Source: Agapetus fuscipes (lineage: Eukaryota; Arthropoda; Insecta; Trichoptera; Glossosomatidae). From it: a stretch of 64,000 nt of DNA. A program made the translations under genes and the position numbers. Shown here one piece after another: positions 1 to 10,894 of this stretch. The stretch covers positions 7,580,703 to 7,644,702 of the forward strand of contig OX637362.1 in NCBI GenBank assembly GCA_951799405.1, in the 5' to 3' direction. Numbering within the stretch: position 1 is the stretch's first letter; the number at the start of each line of letters is the position of its first letter. The notes below the pieces were generated by a model. It worked only from the letters and a program-made list of their open reading frames with translations. It searched no databases and was not told the DNA's origin.

Positions 1-80
1 GCAACTTCTCAGCATCACAAATTGCCGTTTAAATTATCCTTATTCTATTGTTAGAGAGCTAGAGTTTAATCCACATTTAT

Positions 81-342
81 GGTGTGAGACATGCTTTCCC
101 GTTTCGGTGTTTGTTTCAAACCCAAAATCTAAATAAAGATAAGGCTTACACCTTGCCAAGGCTTACTCAGCCTTTACAAAACATAACAACCAGCTTCTTT
201 GAAACCTGGAGGACCTCCACTACAACTCCAGTGGTTAGAGTTAGGACTTGAGCTGACTAGGAGCTTGAACTTTTTGTTTCCACTCGCCACGTGCAACAAC
301 GTGGCAAGAAGTTACACTTTACGTGTAGCTTAGTTGTGTTTT
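81..342 (+). repeat. SINE-A copy lacking its tRNA head
   Basis: Matches the SINE-A body: CCCGTTTCGGTGTTTGTTTC, a GCTTACTCAGCC block, CACTCGCCACGTGC and the end GAAGTTACACTTTACGTGTA. The tRNA-like head is missing or diverged. Sequence 1-80 shows nothing recognisable. Confidence 0.75.
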
Positions 343-386
343 AACTTGATCTTTTATAACAAGATTATACAATATAATATAATTCA

Positions 387-637
387 TTGACTTATAGGTT
401 GATATGCGGCTGACCACCTGTGCTGTAAAAAATGGTTCACTTTGCTAGTTTCACCTCTGTTTCATGAAAGGTCGGCAAGAGTTGCAGGGCATATGTGCAT
501 TTTAGGTTGTGGTTTATGTTGTAAATCTATATGCAGCCTGTGTAAGCGCGAACTCATATGTGTCTGTTTATGGAATTGCATGTTATATAAATCTTAAATG
601 TAATGTATCTTTGCAACTTAGATTATAGATTATAGAC
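387..637 (+). repeat. RL1 LINE 3' tail (short copy)
   Basis: Starts at TTGACTTATAGGTTGATATG, carries GGTCGGCAAGAGTTGCAGGG and the GTGTAAGCGCGAAC segment, and ends in an ATTATAG repeat. It is homologous to the 3' UTR of the long RL1 copy at 37290-37549 and has no open reading frame. Confidence 0.9.
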
Positions 638-756
638 GTTCCTGCTTATGTATGTATGTGAATAAAAGACAATTTTATTTTTCATTTACTTCTGCTATAA
701 ATAATCAATCGCAAATTCAACAAGTAAAAATAAACAACGGTGATCAATATTCACAT

Positions 757-815
757 TGATCTAATCTAATCTAATCTTACATATCTTTGCAACTTAGATT
801 AGATTAAATTAGATC
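757..815. repeat. RL1 tail-end microsatellite remnant
   Basis: (TCTAA)n is followed by the RL1 end motif TATCTTTGCAACTTAGATT and AGATT repeats. Two opposite-facing RL1 termini appear to meet here. Nothing recognisable lies in 816-1614 apart from AT-rich DNA. Confidence 0.6.
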
Positions 816-1617
816 AATATTCACATGCTACGGAAATCGTGTACAAGTCGCCGCGTCTGTGTTTGAAACCGAAGTGTATCGTCTGGTTGGTAACTGCGAA
901 CAAACTTTTAATGATAATTATTTGATGGGCGAGCTGTAAGTGATTTACACAACTTGTAAGGAGATCAATAAACAACTTCGATAAGTTTAATAATAACATC
1001 AAAACTAAAAAAAATATAAATAGTTGTAATGATTTGGTGGGGCCAAGTTTGACTCCACCTAGTGTAAAAGACAAACGGAGATTGAGTATTGTTTGTTAAT
1101 TTAATTTGACGTAAATCTGCCAAAGTCACAGGCCATCAGGATACAAGGATAGGAGTCTTGACCTTACCAGAAAGGACTCACATCACTCCCGAATGATCTT
1201 TTTTTTTATTTATCTCCCTGTCAACCGCGCCTGACTTGTGACGCAGCCGAAGAGACAAGATACGTCTCTTCACATTCGATAATTATCGTTATATTTATTT
1301 ATTAGGACCACACATATGAAATTAAAGTTTTGCCAACGCAACTTTAAAACAGCGCAAATCATATCTTCACATCTTTTAATTTCTCACATAAAATATACAT
1401 TATTATACAACCATACTTACACTTGCTGGCCTTTGAGCTAAAATAATCAATCAAATTTTATTTCAGGAGCTGCTTTTGGTGTTACGAGTACGGAAACATT
1501 GCATTCATTGCAAGCGAATAGTTGGTTGTTTCAACTTACGAGTGCATTAATGAGATGTTTTATGAACAATTTGCAATAAGAATACTTTAGAGAATTTTAG
1601 AAATTGTGAAATAATAA

Positions 1618-1850
1618 GGGCCTGTTGCACCAAACTCCAATGAGACAAAAATCAAAATTAAGTGGGATTTCATCAAATCAAAAATTTGGTTGTAATCAGC
1701 TGATGTACATCATCATCCCTGTTCATATTCCATCATATTATTATTTATTACCCACTTAAGAGAAATATTTAACCGAGGTCCTTACCAGAATTAAGCAATC
1801 AAATTTGATATGTCAATCAAATGTTGATTGGAGATTGGTGCAACAGGCCC
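1618..1850. mobile_element. Harbinger-type MITE, copy 1
   Basis: Terminal inverted repeats GGGCCTGTTGCACCAA and TTGGTGCAACAGGCCC bound a 233-bp non-coding element. It is flanked by TAA on both sides (1615-1617 and 1851-1853). A 3-bp TAA/TWA duplication with GGGCC ends is typical of PIF/Harbinger elements; that assignment is inferred. A relative in the opposite orientation lies at 19230. Confidence 0.85.
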
Positions 1851-1853
1851 TAA

Positions 1854-2880
1854 GCCTATCTTCAAGCAATATTTTTTGTACAAAATTAACAGTATTTTAA
1901 AGCCTCATCACTCTTGCTTCTTACATCTCATATTAAAGATTTTTTCTTTAGTAGATTAATAAAATATATGCTTAGTGTATTGTAAGTTGAAACAAGTAGC
2001 TCATGTTTTTTTGCAGGCCAGGAAGCTGAGTGTGATATAAAGAATCCAATTTTGGTGGCACCCCTTGTTGCAGCAATTAATTCCGTTTAGTGGCACCTAA
2101 ACTGCCACTTAGATGTTTTATTAAAGTTACAGCCCTGTTACGTTTTTACAAAATTGTTTGTATTTTCGCATCACCCTTAAAACCCCTTTGAAGATCATCA
2201 CACATTTTTAAACTGAAACATTTTCAAATCGTTGAAAAATTTACTTAATCCGCTAGCTTATAAACAAGGGAGTGCCTTGTTGTGCGAGACATCTATTTCT
2301 GTTGATCATCTTCTTGAGATGTGATAAGGAAGAAGCATCCATAAACCTCTCAAATCTTGGAAGTATGAAGTTCTTGGATGACCTTATCGTTCGTCTTCTC
2401 AGGATTTTTTTGTTTAAAAAATAATTAATTCTAAGAAAGGTGCTATGTCTTACCGAGTATCTTATTAGTTTCGTATTTCTCTTCAAATGTGGCTTATAAG
2501 CTCTCTTTTTCTTTGTTATTCCTGCAACACCTTTATCTTGTGCTCCTCTTTTATAAAAAGAAGAAAAAGTTTTTTAAATAAGTTGAGACTAATTTTTTAT
2601 TAGGTCCTGTTACAACAATTAAGACGACATTACTTAGACGATATTTCTCTTTTAGACAAGTTTAGTCTTCAAAAAGCCCTAATTTTTACGCTTTTAACCC
2701 ATGATGTCTCAGTCATCTTCTTCAGATCTGCATCTTGAATTTTTTCGGCGGTCTCTTTCAAAATAACAATTTAAAACATACTGTCCGTACTTTAAAGGAA
2801 GCTTGATCTTCAAAGGGTTAACATAACAAAAAATGTTCTCATATTATTTCAGACAGAAAATTTTCTGAATCAACATGACA
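1854..2880. other. no recognisable feature
   Basis: AT-rich, non-repetitive as far as I can see. A short open frame on the minus strand (2253-2486) is basic and low in complexity and resembles nothing I recognise. Confidence 0.4.
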
Positions 2881-3033
2881 AATGTTTTCTTCTTTTTCTC
2901 ACAGCTTTTCTCCATCCACTCCTGAACGTGAGCCTCTTCCAAATGACTGTCTCAATCGCCTGCTAAAGCCGTTATTGTCGTTGGATTCACGTTGTGTTTT
3001 TTTTTTGTGGTTAATGAATATTATTGTTTATCA

Positions 3034-3190
3034 GGTGCGGATGCGGCTGGGCACTCTCACCTCCCCGCCCCACAGTCGCAGGCACCCCACCACCCCTTGC
3101 GCGACCAACCCTAAGAATGTGACCATCACTCTCCATCAACGCTTGCAAGCGACTGCAATAACCATGTGACTAAGCGCAAGCGAGCCATCA
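3034..3190 (+). other. GC-rich block after an acceptor-like site
   Basis: A pyrimidine-rich, TTTATCAG-ended stretch precedes about 155 bp that is markedly more GC-rich than its surroundings. A second acceptor-like CTTTTTCTCACAG lies at about 2888-2900. A 95-codon frame (2882-3169) spans both, but it is proline- and histidine-rich and matches no family I know. It could be decayed exons of a host gene or chance. Confidence 0.2.
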
Positions 3191-3320
3191 ACTTCTGATT
3201 TTCTTGATTTTTCATTTACTATTTTTTTACCTATTATTTCTGTATTATGTTCCACTTTTTTCTGATTATTTTCTATAATTTAAATAGAACAAGTCGTTTA
3301 TTATTCAATTTGTTGACCTA

Positions 3321-3435
3321 CACTTCAACTGCTGTGGTTGGCCTTCTTACCTGTAAAAATAAATAAAAAGTTCAGCACGCTCCCTTCGGGGGCAAGACGG
3401 TAAGAAGGTTGCACTTTGTGCGCAGTTAAGTTACA
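3321..3435 (+). repeat. SINE-A 3' fragment
   Basis: CACTTCAACTGCTGTGGTTGG, then CTTACCTGTAAAAATAAATA, then CCCTTCGGGGGCAAGACGG and a GTTGCACTTTGTG end correspond to the last third of SINE-A. Confidence 0.7.
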
Positions 3436-3489
3436 TTACAATGTATTTCATGAAAACAAAAACGTTTTCTCTTTCGAATATTTTTTTAA

Positions 3490-3775
3490 GAAGTAGAACG
3501 CTGGTTTTCTGAGCTAGAAAGCCGGGGTTTGAACTCCCCCACGGATCTCAAAAACCATTTTCCGTTGGGGTGTTTTACGAGCACCAATCATAGTACCGGC
3601 AAGGTTAACTTAGCCTCTAAAGATTACCTGTTTCCTCGGAAAAAGGGAAAACTCTCACTGCAAGAAAAGGGGCGCTTGTCGAAATAAATATAGTTCATTC
3701 GCCACCTGCGACTCCTTCGAAGATAACGCGGCAAAAGTTGCACTCTTGTGCAACTTAGTGGCAATGCGTTAATTT
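3490..3775 (+). repeat. diverged SINE-A
   Basis: The tRNA-like B-box region (GGGTTTGAACTCCC) is followed by TTTTCCGTTGGGGTGTTT, ACCGGCAAGGTTAAC, CATTCGCCACCTGCGACTCC and GGCAAAAGTTGCACT, in SINE-A order. It is old or heavily mutated. Confidence 0.65.
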
Positions 3776-3826
3776 TGGAAAAATATATTAATTGAAATTT
3801 CAAGGTCTTAAAAAATTGTCCTTTTA

Positions 3827-3855
3827 TTATAAACATTCCTGAGGAATGTTTATAA
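3827..3855. repeat. 29-nt perfect palindrome
   Basis: Arms TTATAAACATTCC and GGAATGTTTATAA flank a 3-nt centre (TGA). The palindrome stands alone in AT-rich DNA and has no known role. 3856-4800 holds only AT-rich sequence with no gene I can support. Confidence 0.7.
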
Positions 3856-4800
3856 CGCCAAAGGAAATTCTGTACATTCTAACTTCAACCATTAAAATGA
3901 ACGATTTATACATTGGGATAAAAATTATAAGAACTTTATTTACTGTGACTGTATTAATTTTTGTCTTATTTATTTTTATGTTTGGTTGTTAGTACAAAAA
4001 CATTGTTTTTTTTTATTATTTATTGCAAGCGTTACATAAAAAAAGGTTTGTACAATTTACTTTTATTTAAAAAACAAATAAAAAATGTACCCATACTCGT
4101 ATCATACCCGTACTCCATAAAGCTGAAAACAGGAATATTAATTTTTAATACATTTTATTTTTTACAAAATATCAAATACTAAGCACACGAATATAATCAT
4201 TATTTAAACAAATGAAAACGAAGGCATAGAACCCCAGATTCGTTTTGAAAAAAGTCTGAGTTTCGAAAAATACCTTCATATATTTTTTTTTTTGATCAAA
4301 ATATGGTTTTGATCATTTCAAAACTAATTTTTAAAATGTTTTCAAAAATTCATTGATGTGTTCAAAAAATAAATACGTAATACCAATATTATAAATGTTT
4401 CTAAGCGTAAAGCAGTCGATTTCAAAATATTTATACAAAATATGATTTTCTGTTGAATTTCAACGCTTAGGAGCGTTTACAATTATGGCACATATTTTTA
4501 AGTCACCTTAAAATAATATTTGATAAGCAATAGATGACAGTTTTAATTATGATTAAAAAAATACATATGAATTTAAGGGCTTATTTTACATAGAAAAAAA
4601 TACTTTAAGCATGTAGTTATTTTTAAGTTAACAATACTGGGTAGAAATTAAAAATATCTTAATAATAATTAGAGTATATTTCTTAGTCTTTTTAAGCTAC
4701 TCACATTATGAAATGTGTATCAATTCGACTTTAAGATAAGTCTTATAGAACCAAATGCAGCAATCTATAATTTTTGTTTTTTTTTTAATTGACTGGAATT

Positions 4801-4990
4801 TTCCCTGGCATAAGGTTGACATCCCATGCTGTAAAAAATGTTGCCAATGTCGGCCATGTTTCAGGGAGAGTCCGCAGGAGTTGCAAGGTTTACGTTCATG
4901 TGAGGCGTAGATATTTGTAAGTACACATGAAGCATGTGTGTGAAATTTCATGTGTCTGTTTGTGGACGAGTATTAAATATTAATACATAT
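4801..4990 (+). repeat. RL1 LINE 3' tail, diverged
   Basis: AAGGTTGACATCCCATGCTG, a GAGTTGCAAGGTTTACG block and ACACATGAAGCATGTGT (the conserved palindrome) appear in RL1 order. The 3' microsatellite is lost. 4991-5465 holds AT-rich sequence with nothing recognised. Confidence 0.75.
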
Positions 4991-5465
4991 GTGTGTAATT
5001 TTATACAGAAATTTCTAAAAATATACAGGGAGATTATCTTTTCCTGTATTTCAATAAAATTATAATATTTTTGAATAAAAATTCTAGATTGCAGCTTTTT
5101 GTTCTATAAACCTAATAATACTCTTCTGTGACTGTTATGAAAGATTCTAGAGAAAATCCTGAAGAATAATTTCAGCCACAATGGTGAAAATTGGCATTGT
5201 ACAATGAAAGACTTTTATGTACTTGAAGCGCGAACAAAGTAGCGAAGTTTTACGTGAAAAATCGAACCAGCTGAAAAGAAAATCCAATTTCCAACCACAA
5301 AAATTGTACACTTTTACAAGTTACAAAAGTTGATATAAAAAACTTCAAAAAATTGTATTAATTTTGATGACAAATATTTTTTATATATTTTATTTTAGAT
5401 TCGCAAAGATATTATATTGATAAATGAAAAACTAAGGATTGAACAATTTTTTCACACTTTTTTAA

Positions 5466-5640
5466 CAAGAAATCTTGTGCGAGAGACCTGCTCCGTGGGG
5501 AGCTGGGAAACCTCACTTTAAGTGATGTTGTTGGAGTAAGACTGGCCTTCTCATCTCTAAAAGTATTAGGTTCTACACAACACATGTGACTGTTTCGGGG
5601 ACAGCGCGGTAAGAAGTTGCACTATATAAATGAATATATT
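5466..5640 (+). repeat. SINE-A 3' part with a foreign 5' edge
   Basis: From GGGGAGCTGGGAAACCTC to GGTAAGAAGTTGCACTATAT it follows the SINE-A body. Its left edge AAGAAATCTTGTGCGAGAGA resembles the SINE-B2 end instead, so two SINE fragments abut here. 5641-6438 shows no gene or repeat I recognise. Confidence 0.65.
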
Positions 5641-6438
5641 TTTTTTCAACAGGTTACCATCTATGCACCCTCAAATAGTCATTACCAAGCTGGGAGGAAC
5701 TCTTAAATTAAATATTTTAGCAATGAAATTCATCTGAAATACATATTACGAAAATAACATACTCGTATAATAAAAGTCGTTATCCAGTTCATACAATGCA
5801 GTTATTAAATGTAATTTTATTTCATTTCGAGCCATAAAGGGACAAAATTAGTGAGATAGGTTTCATATCGTATAGCTTTCATGTGTAAAATCATATACGG
5901 CAATCTAGATTTTTTTCGAGAGCTGGACAAACACATGGAAACATATGAAATCACTTTCTTGACACTTCTATATATTTATACAATCTTCCAAAAATACCCT
6001 AGATTGCCGTTTTTAATTATTTTCGACCACATACTAATTTAATTGTAGAAGTATCCAGTCAGCAGTTTCATTTTTATGCTCATGTGTAGTTCTAAGATCC
6101 AAACAGCGATGGCGCTACTAGGCTGGTTTAGAGATCTATGTGTACATCACAGTACATTACAGAATCAGGTTCTTGACCGCTAGAGGCGTGGGCTTGTTCG
6201 AAGGCAACTCCTAATGATATTCCAAGTTTTTTTAGCACGGCTGCGAATTTGATGTATTAGGAACGATCTTATAATATTAGCATCGAGTCGAACCTTTGCT
6301 TATTTGTAATAGGTATATTTTGAAAATATTATAAAGCATCACATGTAGGTATGTGTTTGAATTTTAGCTTTGTAAACCCGATTTTAGTTGAGATTCTACC
6401 CGATATTAGTTGGATATTCTAGATAATATGTTTGTGCT

Positions 6439-6692
6439 CATTAACTTTTAGGTTGACATGCGGTTGAAAAACCATACTGTAATAAATAGTTTACTTTTTC
6501 AATGTACCCCTTGTTTCAGAAAAGGTTGGCACGATGATTGTTATGCTCTAATGATTTGAGATTAGGATTTTTATGCTGTATAAGCCCACATGCAACATGT
6601 GTAAGCATAAACTTAGACGTGTCTGCTTATGGCAATGCATGTAATATGAAACTTTAATTAATATTAATTTTCAACTTAGATTATTGGATAAT
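6439..6692 (+). repeat. RL1 LINE 3' tail
   Basis: Begins TTAACTTTTAGGTTGACATG and includes the ACATGCAACATGTGTAAGC palindrome block. It ends in TTCAACTTAGATTATTGGAT just before a SINE-B. Confidence 0.85.
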
Positions 6693-6703
6693 AAGATATA
6701 AGT

Positions 6704-7026
6704 AACTAGTCCGTAGCCTAATGGCAACACTTCGGTCTCGTAAATGGAAGGTTGTGGGTTTGAATCCCGGCGGAGCACAAAAAATATATCATTTATATTT
6801 TCAAAGTTGCTCTTCGCTGGGTTGAAAAAATTATGAAAAACTTTACCAAAGACCGGTCACTAAAGGTCCATTCAGCCCTACAGCAGCTGAGTCTTGCTTG
6901 AGTATCGGCGCTTTAAAGCGACGACCAAGCTCGTAAACACCTATACGGCACAACAAGAAGTGTCATAGACCCCTAGAGTCTCTGAAATGTAGGGAGACTC
7001 CCGCACTGGATTTCTTTAAATAAAAA
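6704..7026 (+). repeat. SINE-B, B2 subtype
   Basis: The tRNA-Thr-like head (A box TAGCCTAATGGC, CTCGTAA anticodon loop, B box GGGTTTGAATCCC) is followed by the shared middle, GCTCTTCGCTGGGTTGAAAA. The 3' body is the B2 type (GTGTCATAGACCCCTAGAGT, then CACTGGATTTCTTTAAA). Confidence 0.85.
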
Positions 7027-7309
7027 ATCGTATCCACAGGTGTAAGTATTATAGTTTCAAACGTAAAAAAAAAATACATTAAAGAGTTTGAAATTTTTGC
7101 TAACATATTTCAATCAAAATAGTGTGCTAATTGTAATTTACGTAAATAAAGACAAAATCTCGTCCAGCAGTCTATTAAGTCCACACTCATTATTCTCAAC
7201 TCTGAATTTAATCTTCCCTTTTGTAACAAAGTACATAAGTCTAAGTTTACATAATGTGCTAAAATGGAAAGGAAAGTGTCGCTTGTACCGCTAGTACAAA
7301 ACTAGACTA

Positions 7310-7432
7310 TGAAAGTCAACCGTAGCGTTTACTAAAATATATACTGAATCCAAAACAGCGCCTCTATTGAGCGTTTTAGTTTACGTACATTATATGTTTG
7401 AGCGCTTTTGTTGAGTTTAAAACTTGGCGCCC
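7310..7432. repeat. Pal palindromic MITE
   Basis: The left half carries AACCGTAGCGTTTACT, the centre AAAACAGCGCCTCTATTGAG, and the right half the reverse complement (TTTAGTTTACGTACATTATA ... GTTGAGTTTAAAA). It is non-coding and belongs to a family seen about a dozen times in this window. Confidence 0.65.
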
Positions 7433-7630
7433 TGGACAGAGTGCATATTAGCCCAAGTCCAACACTGCTCCGGCCCTTTCATTACAGCTTTTATAACAAG
7501 ATTTATACATCACAAATATGGCCCTAGTAGACTAGTCTACGTTTAAACGCAACCGAAGCGTTTTAACAGAAGTGAGCTTATAATTTCTCTTATAATTTAT
7601 TTCAAAGATACATATCCAACAAAGATACAT

Positions 7631-7928
7631 TGACCGGTCCGTAGTCTAAGTGGTAACACTTCGGACTTGTGACTGGAAGGTTGTGGATTCGAATCCCGGT
7701 GGAGCACAAAAAATATACCATTGATATTTTCAAATTTTCTTTTCGCTGGGTTGAACAATTCATACACCTTTACCAAAGACCGGTCAACAAAAGGTCCATC
7801 CAGCCTTACAAGAACTGGGTCTTGCTTGAGAATTGGCGCTTTCTACAGCGACGACCAAGCTCGCAGAGGGCTCTTGAGGTGTGATACACACAAAAACAGC
7901 GCTCACCAAATAAATCAGCCTAATTTAT
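7631..7928 (+). repeat. SINE-B, B1 subtype, nearly full length
   Basis: The head TGACCGGTCCGTAGTCTAAG has a clear B box (GATTCGAATCCC). The body runs through CCAGCCTTACAAGAACTGGG to the B1 end GCGCTCACCAAATAAATC. The short frames through it are non-genic. A Penelope-like piece follows directly. Confidence 0.9.
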
Positions 7929-7929
7929 A

Positions 7930-8025
7930 AATATTTAAAAATTGAAATGGTAAAACATGGTTGTAATTCACTTTATTCTTTTTGTTTTTGCTCAACATTT
8001 TCTCGTAATGAGGCATCTTCAGGAG
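7930..8025 (-). repeat. Penelope-like 3' fragment (empty site of the RL1 insertion)
   Basis: On the minus strand CTGAAGATGCC, a short loop, then GAGAAAATGTTGAGC are followed by AATAAAGTGAATTACAACC. The CTGANGA...GAAA pair is the hammerhead ribozyme core found in Penelope-like elements, and the assignment rests on that. The same sequence flanks the RL1 insertion at 35128/37550. Confidence 0.5.
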
Positions 8026-8100
8026 CAGTATGGTTACAAATATATTTTTATAAAATAATTTTCAAAACCTAATTTCAGCCTAATTTTTTTTTTTAATATC

Positions 8101-8330
8101 ATTTGAGATTCATATTAAATGCATTCCCACAAGCAGACACGTATAAGCTCGCGCTTATACGTGTCTGCACATGCCGCACGTAGGCCTACAACATAAAAAC
8201 CCAATCTCAAATGAATATAAGCCCTGCAGCTCTTGCCAAGCTTCCCTGAAACAGGGGTGACATTGACAAAGTGAATCATCTTTTTACAGTATGGGTGGTC
8301 AGCCTCATACTAACCTATAAGTCAAGGAAA
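8101..8330 (-). repeat. RL1 LINE 3' tail, well preserved
   Basis: On the minus strand it begins CCTTGACTTATAGGTTAGTA and ends in CTCAAATGATATT. It contains GTCACCCCTGTTTCAGGGAA and a GTGTAAGCGCGA-like block. Its 5' edge is at the same CCTTGACTTATAGG point as other short copies. Confidence 0.9.
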
Positions 8331-8441
8331 CGTAACACCAATTTCAGGCTTCTGTTGTGTCAAAATTTTCATGATAACGAAAGCTACTCTATTCGGCCAT
8401 AAATTTCCTTGGTCATATTAAAATAGATGTAAAATAGATTG

Positions 8442-8780
8442 TCCGGTTGATAGCTCAGTTGGTAGAGTGCTTGCATTCTACCCCGTGAGCTCGGGTTCGA
8501 ATCCCACCGAGGAGGGTGTCAGAAATGATTTCCTATTTCGGTGTGTATTTCAAACCCCATAATATAAATACCGGCGAGGTTTACTCAGCCTTCACAAGAA
8601 ATGAGTACCAGCCCCCTCGGGAGCTGGGAAATTCCCACTTCAACTGAAGTGGTTGGCGTAAGGCCGGCCCCCTTACCTGTAAAAATAAATAGGTTCAACT
8701 CGCCACATGCGACCCCTTCGGGGATAACGCGGCAAGAAGTTACACTATATGTGTAGCTTAGTTGCGTTTTTTTTTTTTTG
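8442..8780 (+). repeat. SINE-A, full-length reference copy
   Basis: The tRNA-like head CGGTTGATAGCTCAGTTGGT (A box TAGCTCAGTTGG) and B box GGTTCGAATCCC are followed by a body of about 260 bp. The body holds TTTCGGTGTGTATTTC, ACCGGCGAGGTTTACTC, CTCGGGAGCTGGG, CTTACCTGTAAAAATAAATA and GCGGCAAGAAGTTACACT, and a T-rich end. The acceptor stem of a real tRNA is not restored downstream of the B box, so this is a SINE rather than a tRNA gene. Confidence 0.92.
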
Positions 8781-8949
8781 CGTAAACGAAATGTGTGAGT
8801 TTTAACATAGAGTTTTATACTCGGGAGTTGAGGTAGGTACTTCCTCCAAGTGTTCGCCTATTACCGAAAGTCTGTCTGCCATGCATGCTATACAGACTAT
8901 TGCTGGCAAACGATATGCTAGAGAGATAAGGTAAACCTTACCCCATGTA

Positions 8950-9080
8950 AAGTTTTATATTGAAACTCAAACGTACCGTTTTACAAATTATGTATGAAAG
9001 CTTAAACTCTCCCTAGAAATGCTGATTGATTTTCTACAGATTTTTTGGTAAACGGTATAGTTGAGTTTTTACGTAATTTT
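8950..9080. repeat. Pal palindromic MITE
   Basis: AGTTTTATATTGAAACTCAA opens the left half and GGTAAACGGTATAGTTGAGT closes the right half, its inverted counterpart. A detached Pal end (GTTTTATACTCGG) lies just upstream at 8812-8824. 9081-9693 holds no gene I can support. Confidence 0.6.
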
Positions 9081-9693
9081 ACCATAGTTTTCTCAACTAT
9101 TTGTAAGGCTGGGTGTAAAAGTGTTTATCTAGCGTTATTACGAGAAATGTTGTAATTGAAGTTTTTCGTGTAAAAAAACTTTTGTTAAACTAGTTTAATG
9201 AGACAAGGGAAGAATTCAGATCTGCGCAAAACGTGAACGAGGAAAAAACTATTCTCATCGTCAACTTTTCATTTTGTATCAAAAATACTTATGGAATTCT
9301 GTAAGGTTAAAGTATGCTCTATTCACAACTTTTTATATGACATTTCGTTTCCACGAGCTGAATGTATTTTCAAACCTTATTTTCGAAGTGACTCGGTGAC
9401 TTTTGTGTCCACTTACTGTTGGTAACTGGCTGGAAGTATGATGCGTTCTTTTGATCTCAATTTTTTAATGTATTTCTTTACCATTATGTGATAATGTGTG
9501 TACACGTAAAAAATACTCAGTTACTTATTTATTTTACATATTATGTAATCAATCATAAAGCTTCTCTACTCGAATTTAAATGATTATAAATAGATTTTTT
9601 AAATATAGAAGTAGATGCTTTGCTAGATACTGCAATTAAATGTAATAATTAGTAGATATTAAACTCTAAATGAAGATGAAAGTAGGAAGTAGT

Positions 9694-9830
9694 AAGGTCG
9701 AAAGCTCAGTTGAAAGACTGCTTGCATTAAATGCGAGAGAGCTGGGGCTCAATCCCACCAAGGGCGTTAGTAATGTTTTAATATTTCGGTGCTTCTTTCA
9801 AGCCCTTCAGTATTTTTTACCGTACGAAAG
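9694..9830 (+). repeat. SINE-A 5' fragment
   Basis: Degenerate head AAGGTCGAAAGCTCAGTTGA and B box GGGGCTCAATCCC, then ATATTTCGGTGCTTCTTTC. The 3' two thirds are missing. Confidence 0.75.
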
Positions 9831-10021
9831 ATAAGTTTTTTTTCCCATATTCATAAAAAATTTAGATCACCGTCTTTGATAGAGTGTGAAAGTAAAAAAA
9901 TATTTTGTTAACTAAAAGCCTGTTCGTAGCACGCTTTTGCAAAATTTTGTCAAAAAGATTATTGCTTCTTATGTACTTGTTCTAAAAGCTCTGCTATCTT
10001 TTATATATCTATAACTATAAA

Positions 10022-10080
10022 GAAGGATGTATGTATGTATGTATGTATGTATGTATGTATGTATGTATGTATGTATGTCC
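10022..10080 (+). repeat. (ATGT)n microsatellite
   Basis: About 13 uninterrupted ATGT units, followed by ACTCATAAACCGCTCATCCG and ATTTTGACGAAATTTTCAGG. That flank resembles short insect repeats that carry such microsatellites, so this is probably part of a larger decayed element. Confidence 0.9.
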
Positions 10081-10275
10081 CCTATAGACTCATAAACCGC
10101 TCATCCGATTTTGACGAAATTTTCAGGAAACATGTAACATATTCTTAGAACGAATCCTGTGAAGTTTGATGGTGATAAAATAAACAGTGGTTATCAATTC
10201 TCGATATTTCAGCAACGAGGTCGGTAAATTTTGAAACCACCCAATAGAAGAAGACCATTATATTCAACTACAATA

Positions 10276-10415
10276 CATAATCTTAGTTGCAAATATACAT
10301 TTACATTAAAGATTCATATAAAATGCATGCTCACAAATAGACACATGTAAGTTCACGCTTACAAATGCTGCATGTGTACCTACTCATAATTTAAAATCCA
10401 AATCTAAAATGAACA
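10276..10415 (-). repeat. RL1 LINE tail, 3' half only
   Basis: On the plus strand TCTTAGTTGCAAATATACAT is followed by AAATGCATGCTCAC and CACGCTTACAAATGCTGCAT, the 3' half of the RL1 tail in reverse. Its 5' half is absent, which indicates truncation. Confidence 0.75.
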
Positions 10416-10417
10416 AC

Positions 10418-10580
10418 CCAGTAACTTTTACTTTACGCCAACTTGAAATGGATGTTATTCAGCTCCTGAGTGGCTTGACACTCATTTCTTATGAAGGCTG
10501 AGTAAGCCTTGCCGGTATTTTATTTTGGGTTAGAAATAAACACTGAAACGAGAAATAATTTCTGACAACTTCAGTGGGAT

Positions 10581-10582
<2 letters not shown>
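10418..10582 (-). repeat. SINE-A, body part (split by SINE-C)
   Basis: Reverse SINE-A from the TTTACGCCAACTTGAAA block through GGCTGAGTAAGCCTTGCCGG to GTGGGATTC. It stops inside the B box, and the rest of the head resumes at 10895. Confidence 0.85.
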
Positions 10583-10642
<60 letters not shown>

Positions 10643-10894
10643 ATAGATTTGTGAAGAGGAATGCAATTCACCAACCTATTCTGCCTGGCCAGAAACAGGT
10701 ATTAATATCATCATTTAATAATTCATTATTGTTTATTATTAATGAATTATTAAATAATAATTACCCAATAACATCTGTTGAACCAGGGTCAAAGTTAAAG
10801 TCAAGTGACCCAAGCGGGGATCGAACCAACGTTGTTCCATTCGAAACACGCTAGAAAGATCAGCCCTCTTGGCCCCCGCGGCTATAACCCCGAC
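10583..10894 (-). mobile_element. SINE-C inserted into SINE-A
   Basis: Read on the minus strand: tRNA-like head (TATAGCCGCGGGGGCCAAGA, then GGTTCGATCCCCGC), middle ACCCTGGTTCAACAGATG, end GAATAGGTTGGTGAATTGCA and a long homopolymer tail of about 60 A (T on the plus strand, 10583-10635). Removing it restores an uninterrupted SINE-A B box. An internal AT palindrome lies at 10705-10765. Confidence 0.85.

Noticed and set aside
2700..2745. hammerhead-like motif on the minus strand
   Set aside because: CTGAAGA is present, but there is no GAAA at a suitable distance and no stem II.
8442..8520. tRNA gene
   Set aside because: A and B boxes are present, but the acceptor stem does not close and the same head recurs in many SINE-A copies with a common body.
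10489..10674. poly-lysine protein on the minus strand
   Set aside because: It is the translation of the SINE-C homopolymer tail.
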